Shown one piece after another: positions 1-12,395 of a DNA stretch of 64,000 bases. The stretch is from contig JAVTVX010000027.1 in the NCBI GenBank assembly GCA_033439265.1, forward strand, positions 3,859,001 through 3,923,000, read 5' to 3'. The translations under genes and the position numbers were made by a program. The stretch's first letter is position 1; each line of letters opens with the position of its first letter. A model generated the notes under the pieces. That model searched no databases. It had not been told where the DNA came from and worked only from the letters and a program-made list of their open reading frames with translations. The DNA is from Dillenia suffruticosa (taxonomy: Eukaryota; Streptophyta; Magnoliopsida; Dilleniales; Dilleniaceae).

Positions 1-1537
1 GAGTTGTTACTTACTGTGCCCATGTGAAAGCGTTGCCCAAAGCATTCAAGGAGCCCCCAACAAAAGGTCTTGGTGGTGTTGGATCTTGAGCTATCCACCA
101 CCCTACTGGAATCCTCACAGCGTTCAAACCATTTGTCAACATGAAATTGAAATCCTGCCCCGTAATGTAAGAGTTCCAGTGATCCTGAGATGCATTCATG
201 ATTTATCAATTTATGGCACTCATTAATCCGCCTATTGCCCATGCAAAGTTAAATTGGACTTAATCTCTCTTACTTGTATGATTTGAGGAGCTTTGTCAGG
301 GCCATAACCATTTGTGATTTGGTATTCTCCTCTTCAATTATTGTTTCCATTCACAATTGTCATCATAAAGACAGATGGATTATCATCTTCCCATCCTGAG
401 CCTCCATAGTCTGCTATTGCCAGAGTCTCGGATTTTACCTGACACGGTTATAATAAGTCGCAGCTTTCATGTTTACATAGGTAACATGACTGGAGTGACT
501 GATATGACATTAATTGCATCGTATTATACGGCACAAAATTATGCACCGTGTCAATTGAGAATAATGTTGAGATAAGTTCACGAGGAGTTGACTACATTTT
601 AGTCAGGTAAAGGAAATCGAATGTATCCATCCTAGTACAGTAAATGAGTCATGGACCGACAATAAATGTCTTCATTTTGATTTGGTTGCACTGTCTCAGC
701 TACCGGCATGATTGCTATTCATGTGCTGTACATTTCAGGGTTTCTGTCAGTACCTGGAGAAATCGTCCGTTTTGTGCTTTCAGGCGGATTCGAGTTCTGT
801 CATCTTCTTTCCTAACGATCTGAAATGTTTCAGAGTTACCAGGTGTGTTTGCAACTACAACTACTTTTTTTCCTTCACCTTGATTTTCCAATCCCATAAA
901 TTGTTTGTTAAAGACCCTCAGATTGAAAGTTGACTCGTTTATCCTCCAAAGCTGTAGATTAGAAGGAAAGATGAAAAATGAGAAGGAACAATTCTAGAAT
1001 CCATTGAACATGCATGCTGTGAAAGAGTGGAAGCTGACAAGGTCTTAAGACAAACCCGAAAAGTTTCATAACCAGAAGCTGAATCACGGTTGGCAACAAC
1101 ATCACTTGCGCCACTATTTTCAGCTGTGAGGTACTTTTGTAGCTTTATTGACATAATTTGCACTTGTGCACCATCCTAGAATAGAAAAATATAGATGGTA
1201 AGTGTAACTATAGTGAACTCTTAGGTAGACAATAAGGAGAGCTCGGTGATTATGAAAACCTTTATGATATCCTTAACAGCTCTAAAAGGCAGAAAGAACA
1301 GAGACATTATTGAGACATGGGACTAATTCATGGCTTATAGCTCAGAGAAAGTACAGTTACCAAGAGATCATTGTTTGGTATGTCATTGAACAGAGAAGGC
1401 TTCATCCATCCCTTAGTAACAAGCCAATTTCCCAGATTTACTGCCTTGTATGGCAATGCAAGAGAGGGTTTGGGAGAACTCACAGAGAAGTATAAAGCTA
1501 AGATAAAGATATTTAGAGCCCCCAATGCATTAGCCAT
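1..1537 (-). CDS. GH5 glucan beta-glucosidase with fascin-like domain, 5' part only
   Basis: Five exons are visible: 1361-1537, 1056-1175, 754-951, 274-438 and 15-184; the gene continues past the left edge. Exon 1 encodes a signal peptide and then the family-typical AVNLGNWLVTKGWMKPSLF. Exons 2-4 encode the fascin-like beta-trefoil insert (VQIMSIKLQKYL, GYETFRLWRINESTFN, FNKQFMGLENQGEG). Exon 5 enters the GH5 barrel (DHWNSYITGQDFNFM, GLNAVRIPVGWWIAQD). Known relatives include rice GH5BG, a cell-wall beta-glucosidase/transglucosidase; secretion to the wall is inferred here. The catalytic glutamates would lie outside the window. Exon 4 has an in-frame TGA at 334-336, after TIVNGNNN and before RGEYQITNGYGPD, at a place where relatives read through. 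The gene may therefore be a pseudogene or carry a base error. All joins are in phase apart from this stop. Family confidence is high; functionality is uncertain. Confidence 0.8.
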
Positions 1538-2279
1538 TGTAATTTCTTTCTATGCAAGAATGAAGGGAGTGCTCGGCCATATTTGAAGTACTTGTAAACA
1601 CCTTGTACGGTCATGTTTTAGCAAGTGTGAAATGATTGACCCATTGGTAGAAAAATAGAGAAGGAAAAGAACAGAATTGCCATGTTCTTAGGAGTTGAGA
1701 CTCCAATGAATTTATTACTTCAGAAAGGGTCTGAGTGAGAACATATTGATTCATCCTGTACCGCCACCCAGTCAGAAACTTCTAATTGCTCATGAGTTGA
1801 GACAGTACAGAAGAAAGCAAAGACTTGTTTCCGGTGACTCCTAATAGGTCACGGGTTTGGTTTACATTTTATTCACTCTAACTTAAATACTGTTGTTCCC
1901 CTATAAAAAGTTCGAAGTAACTCAGACTCGAATTAATTAAAAAATGGTTCTGAACAGCGATTAAATTAAGTATAAAAAAAATACTGTTGTTCCTGATTGC
2001 ATATTTTTCTTCATCATAGCTTTTGCCATAAAAAAAAAAAAAACAATATGTAGAAACCCTTGCTTGCATAAAATTTGGATTGCACCTTCACCGCCCCCGC
2101 ACCATTATCTTAGACACAATGACGTTATATAAATTAAATGAATCAAATTTTTTGTTAAAATTTATGTAAATATATTTTAATTAATTCAAATGGATTATAT
2201 TAAGGTAAACTGTTACGTGAAAATTTGATCAATTTAATCTAACTAATATCATTATGTTTTATTATTTTTTCGGACTGCC
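1538..2279. other. Upstream region of the GH5 gene, no gene seen
   Basis: This stretch should hold the promoter and 5' leader of the minus-strand GH5 gene. Beyond AT-rich sequence and an A-run near 2031-2042 I see no coding signal and no recognisable element. Confidence 0.5.
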
Positions 2280-2414
2280 CTCTCTCGATTGCTCTCTCGA
2301 CTGCCCTCCCTCGATCTCGCTCAACTGACGACTGCTCACACCACCCAATCCTTCTCGCCTCAATCGTTCGAGCAGTGCTCGACCAGGTAAGTATTCCCGT
2401 CTCATCCCCTCCCC

Positions 2415-2482
<68 letters not shown>

Positions 2483-3140
2483 ATTTTTTGTTTTCACCAT
2501 CGATGTTTATGATTTATCTGGTTAATTCAATTCAAGCATTACGGAGTCTATTTTAAGAATTGACTATTTTAATTCCTTTTTTGTTATTCCCAAAAATCAA
2601 ACTCAAGGGATAGAATATCCGATCACGCAACCCAAAACAATTTGATTCTCTCCCTCTCTCTCCCTCTCTCTCTCTCCCCCTCTCTCTCCCCTTCTCTTTC
2701 CCTTTCGTGATCTCTCTCGATTGCTTTATCTCATGATCTCCCTAGCTCTACCTCCCTCCCTCTCTCCCTCGCGATCTTCATTGCTTTCTCTGATGAGCTC
2801 TCTCTACCTTTCCCTCTATTCAACCCCTAGAAGACCCAGATTTGCTTGGCTCCGGCTCAGATCTATCCTCTGAAGCCACAAACTTGCTGGAAAATCCCAA
2901 ATCTAACGCTCAACTGCCCTCTAAAAACTCAAATCTCTCTCCAGATCTTCCTCTCTATCTCTCCCTCTCTCCCTTTCTCACTCAGCCGCCCTCTCCCCGG
3001 CAAGAACTCCGCCTTCCCTACCTCCCCGTTCTCTGTCGCCGCCTCTTGCCGACCCCTAGCAAGAACTTCTCCTTTGTTCTCTGTCACCCTCCCTCCCCGT
3101 TCTCCGCATTCTCCTCCCTGATTTCCACTGCTCTCACATA
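2280..3140 (+). repeat. Pyrimidine-rich low-complexity block with (CT)n
   Basis: A C-run (about 2408-2425) leads into a (CT)n microsatellite to about 2481, and further C/T-rich sequence covers 2640-3120. A consensus-like 5' splice site (CAG|GTAAGT) sits near 2391-2392 just before the C/CT run. ORFs here on both strands are low-complexity artefacts. It could be an unannotated first exon or a transposon leader; nothing proves either. Confidence 0.6.
2519..2630 (-). mobile_element. SINE-like interspersed repeat, copy 1
   Basis: Read on the minus strand, this carries the body GAGTTTGATTTTTGGGAATA followed by an A-rich stretch and AGTCAATTCTTAAAATAGAC. The same body recurs at 12541-12676 (plus) and 58440-58612 (minus). 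The head resembles an eroded tRNA-type B box. Family assignment is an inference from these copies. Confidence 0.45.
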
Positions 3141-3145
3141 TTGTT

Positions 3146-3213
3146 ATCAATATTATTATTAAGATTATCGTTATCATTATCATTATTATTAATATTAGTG
3201 TTATTATAATTAA

Positions 3214-3244
<31 letters not shown>

Positions 3245-3345
3245 GTTATTATTATAACTATTAGTGCTTCACTATTACCGCTATTATTACTATTATTATT
3301 ATTAGTATTATTACTACAAATCGTAGTATTATTATTAATATAAAA
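3146..3345. repeat. (ATT)n-rich microsatellite block
   Basis: Imperfect ATT/TTA trinucleotide repeats occupy most of this interval, densest at about 3205-3245. No gene is visible between here and the LINE that follows. Confidence 0.85.
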
Positions 3346-3639
3346 TATATTACTATAAATTTAAAGTTATTGAAATTTAAAATATTTCAAATCTATAACG
3401 GTATAAAATCTATTATTTTATTATTATAGATATATATTTTATTTTATTTTATTTTTCTTTCTTAATTTTTTTAATTCATTTTATATATTATTATTTGAAA
3501 ATTTCCGCCATAGCCTGTCCTAATCCCAGATAAAGTAGTAGAGTTGTGGTAGGTCAACAGCCAATGTAAAATCTTTTGTCAAATGAAAAAATAAGAAACA
3601 AATATAGAAAAATTTTTGAAGCATTTCCTCCTCAACGAC

Positions 3640-6016
3640 GCATTATTTCGGATTCCAGATATAGTAAAAAATTAACAATAGATCCTAGAGTACGAGTAAA
3701 CAAATTAGTCTATAAAAATAAAATTCACCTAGTTTGACCAACAAATTAGGAGAGATAGAAGAAATAATGAATAGACAAAAAATTGATATCATATATTTTC
3801 AAGAAACTAGGTGGGTGGGGGAGAAAACAAAAATAGTAGAATCTTATGATCATAAATTTTGGTATACAAGTAAAGATAAAACTAAAAATGAGATAAAAAT
3901 AATTGTATATTAAAATTTATTAGAGAATATAGCATAAATAAGAAAAAAGAAAAATAAAATTATATTTGTCAAGTTAGTAAATGAAGAAAATATAGTTAAT
4001 ATATTTAGTGTGCATGCGTTCCAAATAAATATAAATGCAATTAGTTAAAAATGATTTTTGGATGATTTAAATAAATCTATACAAATCATATTTAGTAGAA
4101 AAAAGTTATTTATCGGAGAAGATCAGAAATTATTTTAAAACCATATATGGAAACTTTGGATTTGTTAATAGGAGTGCGGTTGGAGATACCATTTTAGAGT
4201 TTATCACAATATTTGATTTGGTACTCATAAATATATTTTTTAAGAAAAAAAGTCACATATAGTTATATATAGAAATATGTCCAATGGTAATCAAATAGAT
4301 TTCTTTGTCATTATGAGAGGTGATAGAATGCTTGTAAAGATTGTAAGGTCACACCATGAGAAAGTGTAACAACTGAGCATAGATTTGGAGTGAGTGTATT
4401 AAGAGTGAAACAAGTAATATATTTATAAAAAATGAGAATATAAAAAAGATTTGGAGTGATTATTTTGATAATCTCTTTAATATTAAAAATACAATAAATA
4501 TAAAAAAATATCGAAATATTTATAAAAGAGATTAATAGAAATTTTAAAAATAAGATTCATTTCCATAAAATGAAGGAGGCCTTAAAAAGAATAAAGAATA
4601 ATAAAGTTATATAATCTGATTGCATTCCCATTAAACTGTAAAAATATTTGGATGAATTTGATATAATAATATTAATGGATATTTTCAACAAAATTTAGCA
4701 AAACAAAAAATTGCCCTAAACATGTAAAGAGAGTACAATTGTACTACTATATAAGAACAAAGGAAATATATAAAATTACTCAAATTATAGATAAATTAAA
4801 TTTATAAGTCACATTATGAAACTATTGGAAACAGTGATAAACTATGGATTGAAATTAGAGATAAGTATATTTCAAAATTAATTTGAATTTATGTTAGAAA
4901 AATCCATTACGGAAATAATCCACTTATTATGACATTTGATGGAAACATATAGAGTACAGAAGAGAGACCTATATATGGTATTCATCGATTTAGAAAAATT
5001 ATATGATAATGTTTCTAAAAACAAATTGTGGTGGACGTTGATAAAAAAAGAGATTTCGTTGAAATATATTAATTTCATTAGAGATATGTATGAGAGAGTT
5101 GCAATCAATATAAAAACTTATGGAATTCAAAACCATAGTTTCCCTATTAATATTGGATTCTATCAAGATTCAATATTAAATCTCATTTTTTTTTGTAATA
5201 GTGATAGATGAAATTACAAAAATATTCAAAATAAAATACTATGATATATATTTTTTGCAGATGATATAGTATTTATCGATAAAATTAGAGAGAGTATTAG
5301 TGGTAAATTAGAATTATAAAGGGTCACATTTTAATTCACAGAATTTAAATTGTACAGATCAAAAACTAAATACATGAGATATAAATTTAGTAATAATCAT
5401 AAGGATTACGAAAAAACGATTAAGTTAAATGAATAAAATGTATTAAAAGGTGGACGCTTTAAAAATTTTGGTTCATCATTCAAAATGATGACAATATAAA
5501 TGAATATATAAATCATAAGATTCAAATAGGTTAAATGAAATGAATAATAATATCGGAGTTCCTTGTGAATGCATGATACCGCTACATTTGAAGGGAAAAT
5601 TTTATAAAATCGCGATAAAAGTTGCATTATTATAAACCACTGAATGTTAAACTATTAAACAATAATAAAAACAAAAATGGTTGTAATAGAAATGAGAATA
5701 TTTAGGTGGATATGCGACAAAATTAGAAAAGATAAAATTAAAAACGAAAAAATTTGTAATAAATTGAAAATTAGTTTAATTGTAAATAAAATACGAGAGT
5801 GTCGTTTGTGATGGTTTGAATATGTGCAAAGAAAACCTAAAAATATATCGATTATGAAGATTAAGAACTTAAATATAGGAGATTGAATAAAATGTAGAAA
5901 TAAATCGGTGAAAATTAAGATATAAGTTATCTATAAAAATATGATAGTGAAGTGTTTAGATAAAGAAATGATATTGGATAAGAATGAGTGGTGTAGGAGA
6001 ATCTGTACAAATTAAA
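3640..6016 (+). mobile_element. Decayed L1-type LINE (endonuclease-RT)
   Basis: Fragments of one ORF2-like polypeptide occur in the expected order on the plus strand but are broken by many stops and frameshifts. The endonuclease part near 3767-3912 gives RQKIDIIYFQETRWVGEK and YDHKFWYTSKDK. The RT core at about 4936-5290 gives YMVFIDLEKLYDNVSKNKLW, FIRDMYERVA and FADDIVFID. The C-terminal tail near 5690-6000 gives RIFRWICDKIRKDK and WFEYVQRKP. T-rich sequence and a 22-bp tandem duplication near 6042-6085 follow. This is an old, immobile copy; its 5' limit is unclear. Confidence 0.8.
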
Positions 6017-6825
6017 TCGGTATTTTTTTTCTTTTTCTTAAATTTTCTCATACTTGTCTTAAATTTTCTCATACTTGTCTCTCAAATGATTAATTTCAAT
6101 AGTTGAAATTAAAATTTAGAGCGTTGTTGTTATTTTTTTTTCTTTTCAAATTAAATATTAATACGTTTAAGAAGGGAAATTTAACAACTTCTATGAGGTT
6201 CTTGGAGTTCATGTAAGTAGTCCTGTGCTATCATAATATTGAAATTATTTGACTAATCCGATTTGATTACTGTGAAATTCATTTGGATTGGCTCTGTTAA
6301 TATTTTTTTATTTCTAAAATTTGAATTTAAAATTTTGATTAAAAAAAATTATTATTTTTACTGCTGCACCTGTAAGATAATAACAGTAATCTCGATCCTT
6401 GAATTATCATCGACTTCACAAACTTTCTGATCTCCAATGGAAGTCAGAAGTCTTGGTCACATGTTGAAGAAGAATGCGCGTTGTTGCATTAAAGCGCCAA
6501 ACTCCGGACGGACCGGCAGTCCCTTGGAAATTATGGCTCGACTTGATTCCATGATTCACTCCCAAATGCATCTTCCTAGTTAAAATTGAGAGTCTCGTTA
6601 ACTTGACTTGGGTTTTCCATTTTGAAATTGTGATTTTTTATTCTTTTCAAAAATTTATATTTGTTGCTCACAAAATTACCCTAAATAAATTTCATTAGAA
6701 TTCTCTTATTTTACGAATTTTTGATTTATTTGAAATCATTAGAGCAACCCGATTTCTAATATCTTTCTATTCTCGTTAAATTATGTATTAATTTATTTGA
6801 TTTATTTAATCATTAGGTCATTTAT
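6017..6825. other. AT-rich spacer, no gene seen
   Basis: Between the LINE and the TRIM-like element I see only AT-rich sequence and no convincing coding segment. A short GC-richer patch lies near 6470-6545. Confidence 0.45.
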
Positions 6826-7247
6826 TGTTGTCGGGTGAGAAAATCTATTGAATTTAAATAGTATTTTATGATTTTTTAGGGATTCGATATGAGATTCATA
6901 ACATTACCCTCCCCTTGAGAAGTTGGACATCTACAGACAGCTCCCACTTTAACAGGTAGTCATTTTTCTCTTTGGACAGCTCTCACTCCGACACTAGATA
7001 GCCCTTTTCTATTTTGGATCACTCACACTCTAATACCAAGTAACCTTTTTCCAGGTAACCCTCTTTTAGGTAACCATTTTCTATATTAGACCGGAAACTC
7101 TGATACCAATTTGTCACGGATCCAAACAATGGACTCAAACTCAATAGAAGAACTTAATCTAAAAACTCGATCTGTTAGGTGAGAGAGTCTATTGGATTTA
7201 AGTAATATTTTATGATTTCTTTGAGATCTAATGCGAGATTCGTAACA
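6826..7247 (-). mobile_element. TRIM-like miniature LTR retrotransposon
   Basis: Two direct repeats (about 6826-6903 and 7112-7247) share the end of an LTR, GTATTTTATGATTT followed by GAGATTCATAACA or GCGAGATTCGTAACA. The right copy runs TGTCACGG...GTAACA. Next to it, on the minus strand, is a tRNA-Met primer-binding site TGGTATCAGAGT (7097-7108). Next to the left copy is a polypurine tract AAGGGGAGGGTAA (about 6904-6916). Only about 190 bp separates the two ends and there is no ORF, which fits a TRIM. The left LTR lacks its first part. The element ends about 150 bp upstream of the oligopeptidase start codon and may lie in its promoter. Confidence 0.75.
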
Positions 7248-7403
7248 TATATATCTAACCATCTGGGCTGGGCCAGAACCGTGGGTCATTTTGGGTCGTC
7301 ATTGTAAATACTGCGTCTACCAAGATGAAATGGGTTCGATACTAATTCGAATTCGGACCGTTTAAACCCCTCGAAACTAAAACCCTTTCATTCTCCGACC
7401 AAG

Positions 7404-7792
7404 ATGCGGCCCCACCACCTTCCTCTCCGCCTCCACCACCGTCTCCGCAACCTCACAAACCCTAACTTCCGGTACGCACACTCCAAGTCCAAAACCCCAA
7501 AACAACCGCCGCCTCCGCCGCCGCCGCCGCGTCCACCGACGCCGCCAAAGCCGCCGAAGAGGCCGGCGTCGTTTACTCTCCATGGCGAAACATGGGACGA
7601 TCCATACAATTGGATGTCGAATTTGAACGACAAGGTAGCGATGCGACACATGGATGTTTACATGGAGCAAGAAGAAAAGTACACCGAAGCCTTCATGTCC
7701 GACACCGATCGTCTTCAGTCTAAATTGCAATCTGAAATGGCGATTCGGTTTGCGTCCGATCTCTCCACTCCTCCGGTTCGCTGGGGACCTTG

Positions 7793-7828
<36 letters not shown>

Positions 7829-10800
7829 CTTGTGAGTTGTTGGATTATAATTAGGATTTCTGTTGTTGTAGGCTATACTATAGAAGGGTTGAAGAAGGAA
7901 AGCAGTATCCAGTGCTTTGTCGAAGGTCAGCAGCACTGAATGAAGAGTTCATTTCTCATAAATCTCCTTGGGCAGGTTTTGATTTCACCTCAGGTAAGAG
8001 AATTGAGCAGAAGATTCTGGATTATAACCAGGAAGCCGAGAGGTTTGGAGGTACAACGTAAGCTTCTATATGTTTTTTATTTTTTCCCCATTAATCAGTT
8101 ATCGAGATCTTGAATTCTAGAATTAAATTCTGGTTTCAATGTACTTATTTATAGGATATGCTTATGAAGAATTATCAGAAATATCTCCAGATCATCGATT
8201 CATTGCGTATACTATGTATGATAAGGATAACGATTACTTCAAGTTATCGGTTAGGGATTTGAATACTGGTTCATTGCTGGATAAACCTCAATCTGATCGA
8301 GTTTCCAATATAGCATGGGCCAAGGGCGGGCAGGCTTTGGTCTATGTTGTCACTGATAGCAATAAGAGGCCATATCGGTTGGTAATTTGCAGATTTTTGG
8401 ATGCATTTTGTCTATGTTCTTACTTTTTGGTTGCAATTTACATGGGAAAAGGCTTGTCTATCTCAACAGGATATTTTGTAGCATGCCTGGATCATCCGAG
8501 GGAGATGTTTTACTCTTAGAAGAAGTTGATGACAATGTTTTTGTCAATATTAGACATACAAAGGATTTCCGGTTTGTGACTGTCAATACATTCTCTGCTA
8601 GTTCTTCAAAGGTACTATTTTAGATAATATGCCTGTTTTGTGCTATATAGCACTAGTATAAGGTGGCATATGGTTCTGCTCATAATTCGTTCATAGGTTT
8701 TCTTAATAAATGCAGCTGATCCTTTGGCTGGCTTGAAATTGGTATGGGAATGTGAGGCTCTAGCCCACTGCATTGTCGAACATCATCAAGGATATCTCTA
8801 TTTATTTACAGATGCTGCAAAAGAAGGCCTGCCTGTTGACAATCATTATCTTCTCTCTTGTCCTGTTGAAGCTTCATCTAGTCCAGGGCGATGGGAGGTT
8901 TGTTCTCTTTCAGTCTCTTGTCCAGTGCCATCTCATGTCATCCATGTTAATAATTCAACACAAAGTTGTTCTTGCTTGCATTTTTACCCTTTGCTACTTA
9001 TTGAAGGTGCACATGCATATGTATTTCCATACTTGTGTGTGCATAAGTGCACCTTATTTTCTCCAACTTTTGTGTTCTTTTCAGCATAGTCTGTTTTATG
9101 GCATTTGTTAGTTCATATCTATCTGCATTTTGGATGGTTTATCACTTATCTTGCATATTTTCTACTGTTAAAATAAACCATAACTTCTCCCTGCGATTTG
9201 TCATTTTCTCTGCAGAATGTGTTTGCTGATGACCAAGATCTGATTATTGAGGATGTTGATTTCTGTGAGACACACTTGGCAGTTATTTTGAGGGAAGGTG
9301 GAAAGCAAAAAATTTGTTCAGTTGCTCTACCATTCAAACATGGTGTAAGAAAATTGTTCAATCTATGTGTTTTCACGGCTGGCCCTGTTCTACTGCATAG
9401 CCCATGGAGCAAAGTTTAGATTTCAACATCATTCTTTGTTTACCTCTATCTTATGTTGGTTCTGGTTTTGTTGCAGCAAGGTGCAGTTTATCTGAAAGAG
9501 CTTAAACCAATCTACCTTCCTCTTCCAAAATATGTCTCTCAAATCTCACCTGGACCCAATTATGACTATCACTCCTCAACAATGCGCTTTACAATATCTT
9601 CTCCAGTGGTGTGGGGATTATTTTTTTATTTCTTTCTTTTGACTTGGAATTTCAATTAAAAAAAGTTCATAAGGATAACGACTTACCTTTTACCTGACAT
9701 GATCATCTATGATTCCAAGTCTCTATTTTTTTTTTCTTTTTTAGTTTTTAGTGTCTCACATTAAAGTTAGGAGGGGTTTGATGCCCTGAGTGATGTATCT
9801 ACTGAATTATTACTAAATTTACAGATCGATGTTTTTCTTCTTTAGTTGATTTTATTCTTTTTTGGTACTTTTCTTCTTTTATTGATAAATTTCACATGGA
9901 CAGATGCCTGATGCGGTGGTTGATTATGATTTGTTGGATGGCAAGTGGAAAATCATTCAGCAGCAAAATATGCTCTATGAAAGAACACAAGTTCTGTATG
10001 GAACTGCTTCTTCGGCTAGCAGCACTGATAGATCGTTGGTGTCTAAAGATTCTGCCGTATTAAATGGGGCCACTGAAGAGACTTCATGGAATGAGCTCTC
10101 TGAATTCTATGCTTGTGAGTATTATAATGTCCCTTCCTATGATGGGGTATCAGTTCCTTTGACTATCGTCTATTCATACAAGAATAAGAAACTGGGACAG
10201 AACCCTGGGTTACTCCATGGACATGGTGCTTATGGTGAGTTATTGGACAAAAGATGGCGCACAGAATTGAAAAGCCTTCTTGATCGTGGTTGGGTAGTTG
10301 CATATGCTGATGTAAGGTTGTTTTCTTTCGTCAAGATTTCAATATTTTGTTGGCTTGAATTATCTGCAATGTGGACACTTCTTGTTAAATCCTTGCTTCT
10401 CTCTTATGTTATAGATCTATTATTGCATGCACCGGATTTTTCAATAAAGTTCATTCCAAAATATATTAGTGCTTACTGCTTAATATCATTTGTGTGTCAG
10501 AGGCGGAGGTGGTGAGGGTAAAAAGTGGCATCATGATGGAAGACGGAGGAACAAACATAATTCCATTAAAGATTACATTTCATGTGCCAAGTTTCTTATT
10601 GAGAAGGAAATTGTGCAAGAGAACAAGCTTGCTGGTTGGGGTTATAGTGCAGGAGGGCTCTTGGTTGCTTCATCTATCAACTCTTGTCCAGACCTATTTC
10701 GTGCTGCAATTTTGAAGGTATGAATGGTACCGTAGTCTGGCTGCTAGTGATTCATTAGTTGGTCTGGTCATTGGGCAAGTATTGATATTTTATTTTAATT

Positions 10801-11513
10801 TTTTTCCAAGTGGATATAGAAGCCAATGACACGCACCTATTGGCATTCCATGATCATGAGTATATGATTCTGAAGATACTTTGCTTCTAACATGATTTCA
10901 GACTCTCGAATTAATATAATTTTTTTACTCGTGTGTGATTTAGGTCCCATTTTTAGATGCAAGACATACTCTTCTCCATCCCATTTTGCCCCTCTTACCT
11001 GTTGATTATGAAGAATTTGGGTACCCTTGGGACCTTGAAGATTTTCAAGCTCTAAAAGGTTACTCTCCCTATGACAATATTCCAAAAGATGTTGTTTATC
11101 CAGCTGTGCTGGTATCTTCATCTTTCAATACAAGGTATATTTTTCACATCTTCTTGTCATATTCTTCTGATATATCAAGTTCTTGAACTTTTGGGTCTGG
11201 AAAGAGATGAGTCATACTATGGAATCAAACAATATATTGTCGGTGGAAACTGAAATTTTTGATTGTACTAGGCTTATTCTCAGGAAAGTGAAATATTTGA
11301 TTTTTCACCATTTTATATATTTGTATCTTTTTCAGATTTGGAGTTTGGGAAGCTGCAAAATGGGTTGCACGTGTCCGTGAGCATACCATATATGATCCAA
11401 AACGTCCAGTGCTACTGAATTTAACAACAGATATTGTGGAAGAAAACAAGTACTTGCAGTGCAAAGAGTCGGCCCTAGAGACTGCCTTCCTTATCAAAGT
11501 TATGAGTTCATAA
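7404..11513 (+). CDS. S9 prolyl-oligopeptidase-family protein (At5g66960-like)
   Basis: Eleven exons join in phase to 797 aa: 7404-7792, 7872-8050, 8155-8377, 8470-8611, 8697-8897, 9216-9344, 9477-9608, 9904-10316, 10501-10717, 10944-11134 and 11336-11513. The N-terminus is Arg/Pro-rich with few acidic residues and an eight-proline run, suggesting an organelle transit peptide. A beta-propeller region follows (SPDHRFIAYTMYDKDNDYFK, HTKDFRFVTVNTFS), then the alpha/beta-hydrolase part (HGHGAYGELLDKRW, RGGGGEGKKWHHDG). The nucleophile motif GYSAGG is present (Ser652). The aligned acid position reads SFNTR (Asn737) instead of Asp, and no His is seen where the triad His should lie (LTTDIVEENKYLQ). 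Activity is therefore doubtful although the fold is complete. The gene looks intact; intron 1 starts with a (CT)n tract. Confidence 0.9.
7795..7827. repeat. (CT)n at the start of oligopeptidase intron 1
   Basis: A pure CT run begins two bases after the intron-1 GT donor (7793-7794). Similar placement is seen in introns of the GDSL gene. Confidence 0.9.
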
Positions 11514-11589
11514 TGTGTTTATATATTGCCGTGGAGACGTGCATCATTACTGGGTTGAATTGTTATATTGTACTTCAATATTTACCAGG

Positions 11590-11910
11590 TAAGCGGTTTC
11601 TGTTTTCTAAGTAGCCAACCAATCATAAGACCATAAATTTTAAGTTGTTCATGGACAGACCCATGGCATGTCATCTTAGGTCCCTTTCTTCTACTGAAGT
11701 CAAGAGAGTTTGTTATCTGTGCATTCGAGTATGATACCATGCTTTTCTTTTGAAGGTATTCCTCCCCCCTCCCCCCCCCCCCCTTTTCTTTTTCTGTCTT
11801 GTAACTTAAAGATGATTGCTTTGTCAAAATAAAGAAGCATAAGAAACCCATTTTCTACTTGTTTTCAATTATATTGTAGACGAGGATGATTTTGGCAGGG
11901 CAGAGTCTGG
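11590..11910. repeat. Downstream repeat, copy A
   Basis: This segment just 3' of the oligopeptidase gene matches 13590-13890 in the same orientation. Shared landmarks are CTTTCTTCT, TTTGTTAT or TTTGTCAT, GAAGGTATTCC followed by a C-rich run, GATTGCTTT, CCCATTTTCTA and GAGGATGATTTTG. The copies are clearly diverged, so the duplication is old. Neither contains a convincing ORF. Confidence 0.65.
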
Positions 11911-12204
11911 AATTCCATCTTCATCCACAGACTCCTGTTTGTCAACGGAGATGGCCACTGCATCTTGTCTCACGAGGCCCACTTTTTTATTCTTTTGTTT
12001 AAATTGGTGCAAAATCTTGGCGGTTTAAATTTGGAAAAAAGAAAATGGTTTTTTTTCAAAGGGGCCATAAAAGTTTATGGCCGAACTTCAAGACCAATAT
12101 TTAAGTAATTCCAAATGGATAACCTAATAGTCATAACTATTCACCTTAGTTCTGTAATTCAGATTCAAATTTCACGTTAAAAGAAATAAAAGGCAAAACA
12201 CCGA

Positions 12205-12395
12205 CACTTATTGACGTACGTGGGATGGACACTTTCGTCTCTTAATCAGGTCGGGAGTTTGATTCCTACTGGGTATGGAAAAAATAATATTGGGAGATCA
12301 GGTCTCACAAAGTGGGTCTTGTAGCGATCGATCCAAATTAATCATGATGAAATTTTGAATATTCAGTGATGATCAAGTTATGATATAAAAAAAAC
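12205..12395 (+). mobile_element. SINE-like element, copy 2 (second family)
   Basis: A tRNA-type B box is visible in TCGGGAGTTTGATTCCTACT near 12250. It is followed by a body (ATATTGGGAGA, CGATCGATCCAAATTAAT, GAAATTTTGAATATT) and an A-rich tail. The same body recurs at 21590-21735 and, on the minus strand, at 25369-25545. Confidence 0.5.

Noticed and set aside
2842..3216. ORFs of 90-106 codons in C/T-rich and ATT-rich sequence
   Set aside because: The products are low-complexity and no start context or homology supports them.
7377..7730. Minus-strand Arg-rich ORFs over oligopeptidase exon 1
   Set aside because: They are the complement of the proline-rich repeat in exon 1 and match no family.
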